Below are positions 1-7,974 of a stretch of DNA of 64,000 bases, piece by piece (the first letter of the stretch is position 1; each line of letters starts with the position of its first letter). A program made the position numbers and the translations under genes. The DNA lies in the NCBI GenBank assembly GCA_050486445.1, contig JBJHDH010000006.1, positions 1 through 64,000 of the forward strand, given 5' to 3'. The notes below the pieces were generated by a model. It did not search any database. It worked only from the letters and a program-made list of their open reading frames with translations, and had not been told where the DNA came from. The DNA is from Euryhalocaulis sp050486445 (GTDB lineage Bacteria > Pseudomonadota > Alphaproteobacteria > Caulobacterales > Maricaulaceae).

Positions 1-41
1 CCGCCTTCGGCGGTCCCTTCCCCCCGCTTCGCAGGGGGAGA
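1..41. repeat. Two short inverted repeats at window edge
   Basis: A perfect stem CCGCC/GGCGG with loop TTC sits at 1-13, followed by an imperfect C-run/G-run hairpin at about 18-40 (CTTCCCCC versus GGGGGAG). The second resembles the C-rich palindromes scattered between genes of many alphaproteobacteria. No coding frame of conviction covers bases 1-253, so this is the intergenic lead into ccmF; the gene before it is outside the window. Confidence 0.45.
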
Positions 42-94
42 TCAACCGCGCGCTGACGCAGACATTTGTGGAATCTGGACGCGCCCTTCGCGAC

Positions 95-125
95 ACACCT
101 TGCCGTTCTACGAACGGCAAGGTGT
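95..125. repeat. 14-bp perfect hairpin upstream of ccmF
   Basis: Bases 95-108 pair perfectly with 112-125 around the three-base loop TAC (arm ACACCTTGCCGTTC). There is no T-run on either side, so it is not a classic intrinsic terminator. It may be a repeat element or the end of the upstream transcript. A smaller CTCCT/AGGAG hairpin follows at about 161-174. Confidence 0.6.
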
Positions 126-253
126 TCCTCAGGATGCGGGGATTTAGGTGGTATGGACGGCGCTCCTCAGCAGGAGGGTGAATAGGGCGCGGCTCCCGGC
201 GTCTGACGCGGCTGTAACTGGACCCTGTCCGGCGGCGGCGCTAGGACTCCCAT

Positions 254-2266
254 ATGATTGTAGAAATTGGCCATTTCGCGCTGGCTCTGGCGCTGTGCGT
301 GGCGCTGGTCCAGGCCGCCGTGCCGCTCTGGGGCGCGCACCGGGGCAATCCGCAGGCCATGGCGCTGGCCCGGCCCGCCGCCAATCTGCAATTGCTGCTG
401 GTGGCCGTCGCCTATGCCGCGCTGACCTGGGCGTTCTACACGTCAGACTTTTCCGTAAAGCTGGTGTTCGATAATTCGCATTCGGCCAAGCCGCTGATCT
501 ACAAACTGGCCGGCGTGTGGGGGAATCACGAGGGCAGCATGCTGCTCTGGATTCTCATCCTCGCGCTGCTGGGCGCCATGGTCGCCAATTTCGGCCGCAA
601 TCTGCCGGCCAGCCTGAAATCGCGTGTGCTCGGCGTGCAGGCCATCATCACGCTCAGCTTTCTGGCGTTTCTGCTGTTCACGTCCAATCCGTTCCTGCGG
701 CTCGATCCCGCGCCGCTGGACGGCACCGATCTCAACCCGCTGTTGCAGGATCCCGGCCTCACCTTCCATCCGCCCTTTTTGTATCTGGGCTATGTCGGGT
801 TCTCGGTGGCGTTTTCGTTCGGCGTCGCGGCGTTGCTTGAAGGCAAGGTCGATCCGGCCTGGGCCCGCTGGGTGCGGCCCTGGACGCTGCTGGCCTGGTC
901 CTCACTCACGCTCGGCATCGCGATGGGTTCGTGGTGGGCCTATTACGAGCTGGGCTGGGGCGGCTTCTGGTTCTGGGATCCGTCGGAAAACGCCTCGCTG
1001 ATGCCGTGGCTGGCGGGCACCGCGCTGCTGCACAGCGCCATCGTGGTGGAAAAGCGCGACACGCTGAAATCCTGGACCATCCTGCTGGCCATCGCGACCT
1101 TCTCAACCTCGCTGATCGGCACATTCATCATCCGCTCCGGCCTGCTGACATCCGTGCACGCTTTCGCCAACGATCCGGGGCGCGGCGTGCTGCTGCTCGG
1201 CATCTGGGGTCTGCTGACCGGCGCGGCGCTGGTGCTGTTCGCCATGCGCGCCCCGGCGATGAAGCCCGGCGGCGCGTTCCAGACCGTCAGCCGCGAAACC
1301 GCGCTGGTGATGAACAATATCCTGCTCTGCGTCACGCTGTTCGTGGTGATGCTGGGCACGTTCTGGCCGGCGGTGGTGGAGGCGGTGACCGGCGAGCTGG
1401 TCAGCGTTGGCCCGCCCTATTTCAACGCTGTGGCCACGCCCTTCTTCGCCGCCGCCATGCTGCTGATGTCCGCCGGTTCGCTGATGCCGTGGAAGCGGGC
1501 GGACATGGCGGCGGTTCTGCGCCGGCTGGGCTGGGCGGCGGCGGCCTCCGCCGCTGTCGGCATCTTCGCCGCATGGCTGTATAGCGGCGGGCCGCTGCTC
1601 GCGCCCTTCATCATGGCGCTGGGCGCCTGGGCGATTTTCGGCGCGGCGGAGGACATCTCCGGGCGGATAAAACTGTTCCGCATGCCGTTGCGCCAGAGCC
1701 TTGCGCGGGCGCGCAATCTGCCGCGCGCGGCATGGGGCGGCGCTGTCGCCCATGCCGGTCTTGGCGTCACCATTCTGGGCGTCACCGGGGTCTCGCTGCT
1801 GACCCAGGAACATGCCGAAGTGCTTTTCCCCGGCGACCGGATCGATATCGGGCGCGGCGAGTATGTCGAGTTTGGCGGCGTGACCGAGGCGGAGGTCGCC
1901 AATTATCTCACCGAGATCGGCGACATCAGGGTGGTGCGCGAGGATGGAAGCCTGGTCGCCACGCTGCGCCCCGAGACGCGCTGGTATCCGGTTGCGCAGA
2001 TGCTCACCACCGAATCCGCCTCGGTGCGGCAGGGCGTCTCCGACATCTATGTGGCGCTTGGCGATGCGCGCGGGCCGGAGGCGTATGTGGTGCGCGCCTG
2101 GCGCCATCCGCTGGTCTATCTGATCTGGAGCGGCTCGGTCATCATGTTCCTGGGCGGGATGATCTCGCTCAGCGACCGGCGTTACCGGGTCGGCGCGCCG
2201 GCCGGGCATCGCCGCGCCCCGCCGTCGCGCGCGCAGCAGCCCGGCCCCGCGGTTCCGGCCGAATGA
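254..2266 (+). CDS. ccmF: Cytochrome c-type biogenesis protein CcmF (heme lyase subunit)
   Basis: Integral membrane subunit of the System I cytochrome c heme lyase, which attaches heme delivered by CcmE to apocytochrome c in the periplasm. The 670-residue length matches the family (about 640-670). The protein is built from many hydrophobic segments, and the tryptophan-rich WWD signature GWGGFWFWDPSENAS lies near residue 235, preceded by the PPFLYLGYVG stretch. A periplasmic soluble domain occupies roughly residues 520-610, followed by a last membrane helix. The ATG at 254 has a weak AGGA site 8 bases upstream. Its stop overlaps the ccmH start (ATGA), so the two genes are translationally coupled. 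ccmE and ccmI, usually next to it in alphaproteobacteria, would lie left of the window. Confidence 0.97.
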   Translation: MIVEIGHFALALALCVALVQAAVPLWGAHRGNPQAMALARPAANLQLLLVAVAYAALTWAFYTSDFSVKLVFDNSHSAKPLIYKLAGVWGNHEGSMLLWILILALLGAMVANFGRNLPASLKSRVLGVQAIITLSFLAFLLFTSNPFLRLDPAPLDGTDLNPLLQDPGLTFHPPFLYLGYVGFSVAFSFGVAALLEGKVDPAWARWVRPWTLLAWSSLTLGIAMGSWWAYYELGWGGFWFWDPSENASLMPWLAGTALLHSAIVVEKRDTLKSWTILLAIATFSTSLIGTFIIRSGLLTSVHAFANDPGRGVLLLGIWGLLTGAALVLFAMRAPAMKPGGAFQTVSRETALVMNNILLCVTLFVVMLGTFWPAVVEAVTGELVSVGPPYFNAVATPFFAAAMLLMSAGSLMPWKRADMAAVLRRLGWAAAASAAVGIFAAWLYSGGPLLAPFIMALGAWAIFGAAEDISGRIKLFRMPLRQSLARARNLPRAAWGGAVAHAGLGVTILGVTGVSLLTQEHAEVLFPGDRIDIGRGEYVEFGGVTEAEVANYLTEIGDIRVVREDGSLVATLRPETRWYPVAQMLTTESASVRQGVSDIYVALGDARGPEAYVVRAWRHPLVYLIWSGSVIMFLGGMISLSDRRYRVGAPAGHRRAPPSRAQQPGPAVPAE

Positions 2267-2832
2267 GCCGCCATCGCCCGATCCGCGCGCTGTGCGCCCT
2301 TCTCGCCGCTTTTGTCATGGCCGGTTCTCTTCCGCTTGCGCCCGCCTGGGCCGTGGAGCCGGAAGAGCGGCTGGACGATCCCGTGCTGGAGGCGCGCGCG
2401 CGCGAGATTTCGCGCGAGCTGCGCTGCGTCGTCTGCGCCGGTGAGGTGATCGACTATTCCAACGCCGATATTGCGCGCGAGCTGCGCGTTCTGGTGCGCG
2501 ACCGGCTGCTGGCCGGCGACAGCGATGACGAGGTGAAGGAATATATCGTCGAACGCTATGGCGAATACGTGCTGATGCGTCCGCGCTTCAATGCGCGCAA
2601 TTTCCTGCTCTGGGGCGGGCCGGTCATGCTGCTGCTGGCCGGCGGGACGCTGGCCGCGGTGTTTATCCGCCGCCAGCGCGGCGACGGCGCCGTGGCGGAG
2701 GCGGCCGCGCCGCTGACGCCCGCCGAGCAGCGGGCGCTGGCCGCGATGATCGCAACCCAGGCCGCCGCGCAGGCAGGGGATGATGAAGACGGCGATCCTG
2801 ACGCCGGGATTGAAAAAGACGGCCTCGTCTGA
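2263..2832 (+). CDS. ccmH: Cytochrome c-type biogenesis protein CcmH
   Basis: Thiol oxidoreductase subunit of the CcmF/CcmH heme lyase; it reduces or holds the CXXCH cysteines of apocytochrome c. The 189-residue protein has a cleavable signal peptide (about residues 1-29, ending APAWA), the family motif LRCVVC near residue 50, and a transmembrane helix at about residues 107-130 before an acidic cytoplasmic tail. The tail (about 55 residues, Ala- and Asp-rich) is longer than the minimal domain but lacks the TPR part of fused CcmH/CcmI proteins. The start is fixed by the ATGA overlap with ccmF. It is the last gene of this + strand unit; a palindromic repeat follows. Confidence 0.95.
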   Translation: MSRHRPIRALCALLAAFVMAGSLPLAPAWAVEPEERLDDPVLEARAREISRELRCVVCAGEVIDYSNADIARELRVLVRDRLLAGDSDDEVKEYIVERYGEYVLMRPRFNARNFLLWGGPVMLLLAGGTLAAVFIRRQRGDGAVAEAAAPLTPAEQRALAAMIATQAAAQAGDDEDGDPDAGIEKDGLV

Positions 2833-2890
2833 TCCCTGACGCCGGGCGCGGGCGGCGCGCAATCAATTACACGGGACGGATTTCTCTTCC

Positions 2891-2937
2891 CCCCTCGTGC
2901 TTCGAGGCTCGCTGCGCGAGCGCCTCAGCATGAGGGG
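2891..2937. repeat. REP-like palindrome between ccmH and ychF
   Basis: An imperfect 47-base palindrome starts CCCCTCGTGCTTCGAGGCTC and ends in the complementary GCGCCTCAGCATGAGGGG half, with a short TGC centre. This is the form of a dispersed intergenic palindrome well known in alphaproteobacteria. It sits between the convergent ends of ccmH and ychF and could fold as a bidirectional transcript end. No U-run follows. Confidence 0.7.
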
Positions 2938-2953
2938 AAGGAGTCGCGGTGGA

Positions 2954-4051
2954 TCAGGCGTTGAAGCGGAAATGCATCACGTCGCCCTCGCGGACCACGT
3001 AATCGCGCCCCTCCAGCCGCATCTTCCCGGCTTCCTTCGCGCCCTGTTCGCCGCCCAGCGCGGTATAGTCGTCAAAGGCGACGGTCTCGGCGCGGATAAA
3101 GCCTTTTTCAAAATCGCCATGAATGACGCCCGCGGCTTTGGGCGCGGTCCAGCCCGCGCGGATGGTCCAGGCGCGCGCCTCTTTCGGGCCCACCGTGAAA
3201 TAGGTGCGCAGGCCCAGAAGCTCGTATCCGGCGCGGATCAGCCGGTCGAGCCCCGGCTCCGGCAGGTTCAGCTCCGCCAGATATTCGGCGCGCTCATCGG
3301 GGCTGAGCAGAGCCAGCTCCGATTCGATGCGCGCGGAAATCACGACGCAGGGCGCGCCTTCTTCAGCGGCGTGCGCGGCCACGCGCTGTGAATGCGGATT
3401 GCCTGTTCCGGCGCTGGCCTCGTCCACATTGGCGATGAACAGGACAGGCTTCGATGTCAGTAATTGCAGCTTGCGCCATTCGGCCTGCTGTTCCGGCGCG
3501 ATCTCCACACTGCGCGCCGGTCTGCCGTCGCGCAGCGCCGCCAGCGCCGGGTCGATCAGCGCAAGCTGCTCCTTCGACGCCTTGTCGCCAGAGCGGGCTT
3601 TCTTGTCGATGGGGTCGCGGCGGCGCTCCAGACTTTCCAGATCGGCCAGCATCAGCTCGGTCTCGACGGTTTCAAGATCGGCGATGGGATCGACGCGCCC
3701 CTCAACATGGGTGATGTCGTCGTCCTCGAAACAGCGCAGCACATAGACGACGGCGTCCACCTCGCGGATATTGGCGAGGAACTGGTTGCCGAGGCCCTCG
3801 CCCTTGCTGGCGCCGCGCACCAGGCCGGCGATGTCGACGAAATTCATCCGCGCCGGGATGATCTCTTTCGAGCCTGCGATCTCCGCCAGCCGGTTCAGTC
3901 GCGGATCTGGCACCGCCACCTCGCCGACATTCGGCTCGATGGTGCAGAACGGATAATTCGCCGCCTGCGCCGCCGCGGTCTGGGTCAGCGCGTTAAACAG
4001 GGTGGACTTGCCGACATTGGGCAGGCCGACAATGCCGCATTTAAAGCCCAT
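2954..4051 (-). CDS. ychF: Redox-regulated ATPase YchF (Obg-like)
   Basis: P-loop NTPase of the TRAFAC/Obg family that prefers ATP and binds ribosomes; it is linked to oxidative stress and translation control. The 365-residue length is typical. Visible motifs are the G1 loop GLPNVGKS at residues 8-15, the switch region DIAGLVRGAS near residue 74, and a C-terminal TGS-like domain with AWTIRAGWTAPKAAGVIH. The C terminus HFRFNA fits the family ending. The gene follows pth by six bases on the same strand, so the two are probably one transcript. The pth-ychF pairing is common in bacteria and also places YchF near rplY and prs. Confidence 0.97.
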   Translation of the reverse strand: MGFKCGIVGLPNVGKSTLFNALTQTAAAQAANYPFCTIEPNVGEVAVPDPRLNRLAEIAGSKEIIPARMNFVDIAGLVRGASKGEGLGNQFLANIREVDAVVYVLRCFEDDDITHVEGRVDPIADLETVETELMLADLESLERRRDPIDKKARSGDKASKEQLALIDPALAALRDGRPARSVEIAPEQQAEWRKLQLLTSKPVLFIANVDEASAGTGNPHSQRVAAHAAEEGAPCVVISARIESELALLSPDERAEYLAELNLPEPGLDRLIRAGYELLGLRTYFTVGPKEARAWTIRAGWTAPKAAGVIHGDFEKGFIRAETVAFDDYTALGGEQGAKEAGKMRLEGRDYVVREGDVMHFRFNA

Positions 4052-4057
4052 GCGGGT

Positions 4058-4687
4058 CTAGTCCTTTCCGGTTTCCGGCGCGGGTTTGCGCGGGTCTGCT
4101 TTGGGGGCGGGGGCCAGGCGCATCACTTCGGCCTGATAGCGTTCATCCTGACCGGCGGCGAGAAACGGCGCGGCGTCGGCCAGCGCGTCCAGAAACGGGT
4201 CCAGCCAGGCGCGCTCGGCCCTGGCGAAATCCGACAAGACGTGCCGGTGCACCATGTCCTTGTGGCCCGGATGGCCGACGCCCAGCCGCGCGCGGCGAAA
4301 GCCCTCGCCAATGGAAGGCGCGATGGAGCGGATGCCGTTATGACCCGCCGCGCCGCCGCCGGTTTTCATGCGAATGCGGCCGGGCGCCAGATCGATTTCG
4401 TCATACAGGACGGCAATGTCACTGAGCGGAATCTTGTAGAATTTCACGGCCTCCGCCACGGCGCGGCCGCTTTCGTTCATCCAGGTTTCCGGCTTCAGCA
4501 GCAGGATGCGCGCCTCCCCGCCATCGGGCAGGGGGATCGCGCCTTCGCTGACCTGACCCTGAAAGCGTGCGCGAAACGGGCCGAAACGCCAGCGCGCGGC
4601 GATCCGGTCCACGGCCATAAAGCCGATATTGTGGCGGTTGCCGGCGTATTTCGCCCCCGGATTGCCGAGGCCGGCCCAGAGCTGCAT
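4058..4687 (-). CDS. pth: Peptidyl-tRNA hydrolase
   Basis: Releases tRNA from peptidyl-tRNA that drops off the ribosome. The 209-residue protein begins MQLWAGLGNPGAKYAGNRHN, which contains the catalytic His of the NRHNIG motif near residue 20 and the conserved GLGNPG. KPETWMNESG and GGGAAGHNGIRSI are the other family signatures. The last 20 or so residues (lysine and proline rich) extend beyond the usual fold. It lies 57 bases after rplY on the same strand and 6 bases before ychF, the classic rplY-pth-ychF arrangement. Confidence 0.97.
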   Translation of the reverse strand: MQLWAGLGNPGAKYAGNRHNIGFMAVDRIAARWRFGPFRARFQGQVSEGAIPLPDGGEARILLLKPETWMNESGRAVAEAVKFYKIPLSDIAVLYDEIDLAPGRIRMKTGGGAAGHNGIRSIAPSIGEGFRRARLGVGHPGHKDMVHRHVLSDFARAERAWLDPFLDALADAAPFLAAGQDERYQAEVMRLAPAPKADPRKPAPETGKD

Positions 4688-4744
4688 CGCGCCTTCCGGG
4701 CGCCCGTCCGCGCGCGCCGGGCGCGGGGCGGGGCGCCGCCCCTG

Positions 4745-5401
4745 TTACTCGGTTTCGCCTTCGGCCTCTTCGGCCGCCGCTTCTTCGCCAACGGTCGGCA
4801 CTTCGGCCGGGGCGGGGGCTTCTTCTTCCTGGGTCTCCGCCATGCGGCCGGCGATCGTCGCCACGGTGAAGTCGCGGTCCTGGATGGTCGGGCGCGCGCC
4901 TTCGGGCAGCGTAATGGCCGAAATATGGATCGTGTCGCCGATGGTGAGGCCGGTCAGGTCGACGGTCAGCTCTTCGGGGATCGCGCCGGCGGGGCAGTTC
5001 ACCTGCACGGTGTGGCGCACGATGTTCAGAACGCCGCCGCGCTTCAGGCCCGGAGAGGCCTCCGAATTGATGAAATGCACCGGCACATCCACGTCGATAC
5101 GGGTCTTTTCGGTCACCCGGTAGAGGTCGATATGCAGCGGCTCGTCGCTCACCGGGTCGAACTGGACAGCGCGCGGAATGGCTTTCTGGCGCTTGCCGCC
5201 CTGGTCGATCTCGATCATGTGGGCCAGGAATTTCCCGGTATGATACGCCTTGACGACTTCGTTGCGGTGGAAGGCGATAGAGGCCGGGCCTTCCTTGCCG
5301 CCATAGATCACGCCCGGAATCTTGCCCTCGCGGCGCACGGCGCGGGCCGCGCCCTTGCCGGCGGTTTCACGGGTTTCCACGGTCAGGACCACGTCGCTCA
5401 T
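4745..5401 (-). CDS. rplY: 50S ribosomal protein L25/general stress protein Ctc
   Basis: Binds 5S rRNA in the large ribosomal subunit. This is the long CTC form: an N-terminal L25 domain (about residues 1-95, with RRXGKIPGVIYGG) followed by the TL5/CTC beta domain (about 100-185). It ends in a very acidic tail (Glu- and Ala-rich, about residues 190-218), as in other alphaproteobacterial homologues. The gene lies between prs and pth, the conserved prs-rplY-pth order. The gap to prs (about 220 bases) holds two identical small hairpins that might separate the transcripts. Confidence 0.96.
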   Translation of the reverse strand: MSDVVLTVETRETAGKGAARAVRREGKIPGVIYGGKEGPASIAFHRNEVVKAYHTGKFLAHMIEIDQGGKRQKAIPRAVQFDPVSDEPLHIDLYRVTEKTRIDVDVPVHFINSEASPGLKRGGVLNIVRHTVQVNCPAGAIPEELTVDLTGLTIGDTIHISAITLPEGARPTIQDRDFTVATIAGRMAETQEEEAPAPAEVPTVGEEAAAEEAEGETE

Positions 5402-5537
5402 CGGATCACACCACGTTCGGTCTGAAAAATAGACGCCGCCCGGAGGCGGCGGGGCGGATATGGGACGCCGGAAGGCCGAAAGCCGCTGGCTGGCGGCGAC
5501 CCGGTCCGGCGGGGCGTCATAGGGGAAAGCGCCCCCC

Positions 5538-5592
5538 GGCGCAACTCTGTTGCGCCGTATCGTAGAAAAGCGGGGCGCAACTCCGTTGCGCC
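5538..5592. repeat. Tandem pair of GGCGCAAC/GTTGCGCC hairpins
   Basis: Two copies of the same perfect 8-bp palindrome, each with a three-base loop, lie 36 bases apart: 5538-5556 and 5574-5592. Each copy is followed by a related RTATCG sequence, so the unit looks duplicated. They sit between prs and rplY. There is no T-run, so a role as terminator or attenuator is only a guess. Confidence 0.65.
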
Positions 5593-5621
5593 ATATCGGG
5601 CCGGAGGCAGCCCCCGGCCGG

Positions 5622-6554
5622 TCAGTCGAACAGCTTGGAGACCGACTCGTCGTGGGCGATGCGGCGGATCGCCTCGCCGATCAGCGGCGCGACGCTGATG
5701 GTGCGGACCTTTTTGACGCCGGCATGCGCGGCCGGGCGCTCGATGGAATCGGTGATGACCAGCTCGCCCAGCACCGAATCCTCGATCCGCTTCCAGGCGG
5801 AATTGGACAGCACGCCGTGCGAGCAATAGGCCGAAACCGCCTCGGCTCCGTTTTCCAGCAGCGCCTTGGCTGCGTTGCACAGCGTGCCCCCGGAATCGAC
5901 GATGTCGTCGAACAGGATGCAGCGCCGCCCTTCGACATCGCCGATAATATGCATCACTTCGGATTCGCCGGGCGCCGGGCGGCGTTTGTCGACAATGGCG
6001 ATATCGGCGTCCAGCCGCTTGGCCAGCGCCCGGGCGCGCACCACCCCGCCCACATCCGGCGAGACGATCAGCAGATTGTCGGTGCGGTAATTGCGGCGGA
6101 TATCGGCCTCGATGACCGGCGTGGCGAACAGATTGTCGGTCGGGATGTCGAAAAAGCCCTGAATCTGGCCGGAATGCAGATCCATCGCCAGCACCCGGTG
6201 AGCCCCGGCCTTGTCGATCAGATTGGCCACCAGCTTGGCGGAGATCGGGGTGCGGCCGCCGGTCTTCCGGTCCTGCCGGGCATAGCCGAAATAGGGGATC
6301 ACGGCGGTGACGCGGTTGGCCGAGGCGCGGCGCAGCGCGTCCAGGCAGATCAGCAGCTCCATCAGATGGTCGTTGACGGGCGCGGAGGTCGACTGGACCA
6401 GAAACACGTCCTCGCCGCGCACATTCTCGTCGATGGTTACGAATATCTCACCATCGGAAAAGGTGCGCACCTTGGCGTCGGTCAGCGGAACGTCGAGATA
6501 TTCCGCAATCGCAGCCGCCAGCGAACGATTGGCGTTGCCGCACATAAGCTTCAT
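5622..6554 (-). CDS. prs: Ribose-phosphate pyrophosphokinase (PRPP synthase)
   Basis: Makes PRPP from ribose 5-phosphate and ATP, feeding purine, pyrimidine, histidine and NAD synthesis; purH, pyrF and pyrC in this window use PRPP-derived intermediates. The 310-residue length is standard. Motifs seen are FSDGEIFVTIDENVRGEDVF near residue 33, YFGYARQDRK near residue 97 and the PRPP-binding loop LFDDIVDSGGTL near residue 215. The ATG at 6554 gives the family-typical N terminus MKLMCGNAN. A dispersed palindromic repeat lies about 70 bases upstream, between prs and the SMR gene. Confidence 0.97.
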   Translation of the reverse strand: MKLMCGNANRSLAAAIAEYLDVPLTDAKVRTFSDGEIFVTIDENVRGEDVFLVQSTSAPVNDHLMELLICLDALRRASANRVTAVIPYFGYARQDRKTGGRTPISAKLVANLIDKAGAHRVLAMDLHSGQIQGFFDIPTDNLFATPVIEADIRRNYRTDNLLIVSPDVGGVVRARALAKRLDADIAIVDKRRPAPGESEVMHIIGDVEGRRCILFDDIVDSGGTLCNAAKALLENGAEAVSAYCSHGVLSNSAWKRIEDSVLGELVITDSIERPAAHAGVKKVRTISVAPLIGEAIRRIAHDESVSKLFD

Positions 6555-6621
6555 TGTCAGGGCCCCTCAACCCGCCCGGCCCGGCGCCGCCGGAGACAAC
6601 GCGCTCCGGCCCGTGTTTGCC

Positions 6622-6665
6622 GCGTTTCCGGACCGCGAACCGGAATCCACTTCGCCTGGAAACGC
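6622..6665. repeat. Dispersed palindromic repeat (GCGTTTCC family), single copy
   Basis: A 44-base element beginning GCGTTTCCGGACCGCGAACC and ending CACTTCGCCTGGAAACGC. It belongs to the same family as the array at 22207-22497 and the single copies near 25518, 40636 and 56794. It lies between the SMR gene and prs. The outer arms GCGTTTCC and GGAAACGC are complementary. Confidence 0.8.
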
Positions 6666-6721
6666 TTTAGCAGAGGCGGGCGGCGCGTCAAACATCGGCG
6701 GCGCCTCTTACGCCATCGCTG

Positions 6722-7051
6722 TCACGTCCGCACGGTGAAGCGCAGGCCGATCACGCCCGCGACCACCATGGCCAGAAACAGCAGGCGCAGCGGATTGGCG
6801 CTTTCAGCGAAAAAGATAATGCCGAGGATCGCCACGCCCGCCGCGCCGATGCCGGTCCACACCGCATAGGCCGTGCCGGCCGGCAGAACGCGCAGCGCCT
6901 GGATCAGCAGCGCCATGGAAAGCGCCAGCGCGGCGAGACAGGCGGCTTTCCAGCCCGGGCCCCGGTCCCAAGCGTATTTGAAGCCCAGCGCCCAGCCGAT
7001 TTCCAGTAGTCCGGCCAGCCCGATCAGCGTCCACGGTCCCCATCCGGTCAT
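6722..7051 (-). CDS. SMR-family transporter, SugE/Gdx-like (probable guanidinium exporter)
   Basis: A small multidrug-resistance family protein of 109 residues with four predicted transmembrane helices. The first helix carries the central Glu of the family in the context LLEIGWALGFKYAW, which resembles the SugE/Gdx branch (Gdx proteins export guanidinium in exchange for protons) more than EmrE. LRVLPAGTAYAVWTGIGAAG in helix 3 is the family signature. Its start overlaps the folP stop by four bases (ATGA), so it is translated from the folP message. I saw no guanidine riboswitch, as expected for a gene embedded in an operon. Substrate is inference; the membrane fold is clear. Confidence 0.85.
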   Translation of the reverse strand: MTGWGPWTLIGLAGLLEIGWALGFKYAWDRGPGWKAACLAALALSMALLIQALRVLPAGTAYAVWTGIGAAGVAILGIIFFAESANPLRLLFLAMVVAGVIGLRFTVRT

Positions 7052-7917
7052 GCGCCCGCCTCCTGAATGGCGCGCTGCACGGCCAGCGCCTGAACCGTCT
7101 CCGCCACATCATGCACGCGCAGCACGGCGGCGCCCTGTGCGCCGGCGTAAAGCGCGGCGGCGAGCGAGCCGCCCAGCCGCGCCCTGGCGTCCGGCGCCGC
7201 CGCGCCGTCCTGCGCTTCCATGATGGCGGCGATGAAGCGTTTGCGCGAGGCGCCGAAGACCAGCGGAAAACCATGCGCGGCCAGATCTGGCAGGGCGCGG
7301 ATCAGCGCCAGATTATGCGCCAGCGTCTTGCCGAAGCCGATGCCCGGATCGAGCCAGATATTTTCGCGCGCCACGCCGGCCGCCATGGCGGCTTCAGCGC
7401 GGGCGAGTAAGTAGTCGCGCACTTCGGGCGCCACATCATCATAGTGCGGCGCCTCCTGCATGGTGCGCGGCTCGCCCTGCATATGCATCAGGATGACTGG
7501 CGCGCCGAGTTCCGCCGCGGTCTCCGGCGCCCCCTGCACGCGCAACGCCATCACGTCGTTCCAGATGTCCGCCCCGGCCGCGAGCGCCGCACGCGCCACC
7601 TCCGGTTTGAACGTGTCGATGGAGAGCGGAATACCGCTTTCCGCCCGGATCGCGGCGATCACCGGCAGCACGCGGTCCATTTCCTGTTGCGCATCGACGG
7701 GCTGCGCGCCCGGCCGGGTGGATTCGCCGCCAATGTCCAGAATGTCCGCGCCCGCCGCGATCATGGCGCGCGCGCTCGCCAGCGCCCGGTCCGGCGCGGC
7801 GTGATCGCCGCCGTCGGAAAACGAATCCGGCGTCAGGTTCAAAATTCCCATCACGGCCGGCCGGCCACTTGGTAGGCCGGCCTTGCGGCCGGGTGGAAGC
7901 AGGGGGCGGCTCGTCAT
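7048..7917 (-). CDS. folP: Dihydropteroate synthase
   Basis: Condenses 6-hydroxymethyl-7,8-dihydropterin pyrophosphate with p-aminobenzoate in folate synthesis; target of sulfonamides. The 289-residue protein shows both signatures: GILNLTPDSFSDGG near residue 24 and DIGGESTRPGAQPVDAQQE near residue 61. The end of the barrel has VFGASRKRFI. A short N-terminal extension precedes the first strand. In many alphaproteobacteria folP follows ftsH directly; here an SDR gene lies between them, about 57 bases upstream of folP. It is coupled to the SMR gene downstream. Confidence 0.96.
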   Translation of the reverse strand: MTSRPLLPPGRKAGLPSGRPAVMGILNLTPDSFSDGGDHAAPDRALASARAMIAAGADILDIGGESTRPGAQPVDAQQEMDRVLPVIAAIRAESGIPLSIDTFKPEVARAALAAGADIWNDVMALRVQGAPETAAELGAPVILMHMQGEPRTMQEAPHYDDVAPEVRDYLLARAEAAMAAGVARENIWLDPGIGFGKTLAHNLALIRALPDLAAHGFPLVFGASRKRFIAAIMEAQDGAAAPDARARLGGSLAAALYAGAQGAAVLRVHDVAETVQALAVQRAIQEAGA

Positions 7918-7974
7918 GCCCGCGCCTGTAGCATGGCGGCCAGATCAAGCGAACAATGACGAGGCGAACGTGCG

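Noticed and set aside
3464..5425. A 653-residue open frame on the + strand opposite ychF, pth and rplY
   Set aside because: It spans three real genes on the other strand and has shadow-type composition.
7048..7060. Guanidine riboswitch upstream of the SMR gene
   Set aside because: The gene start overlaps the folP stop codon, so there is no leader to hold one.
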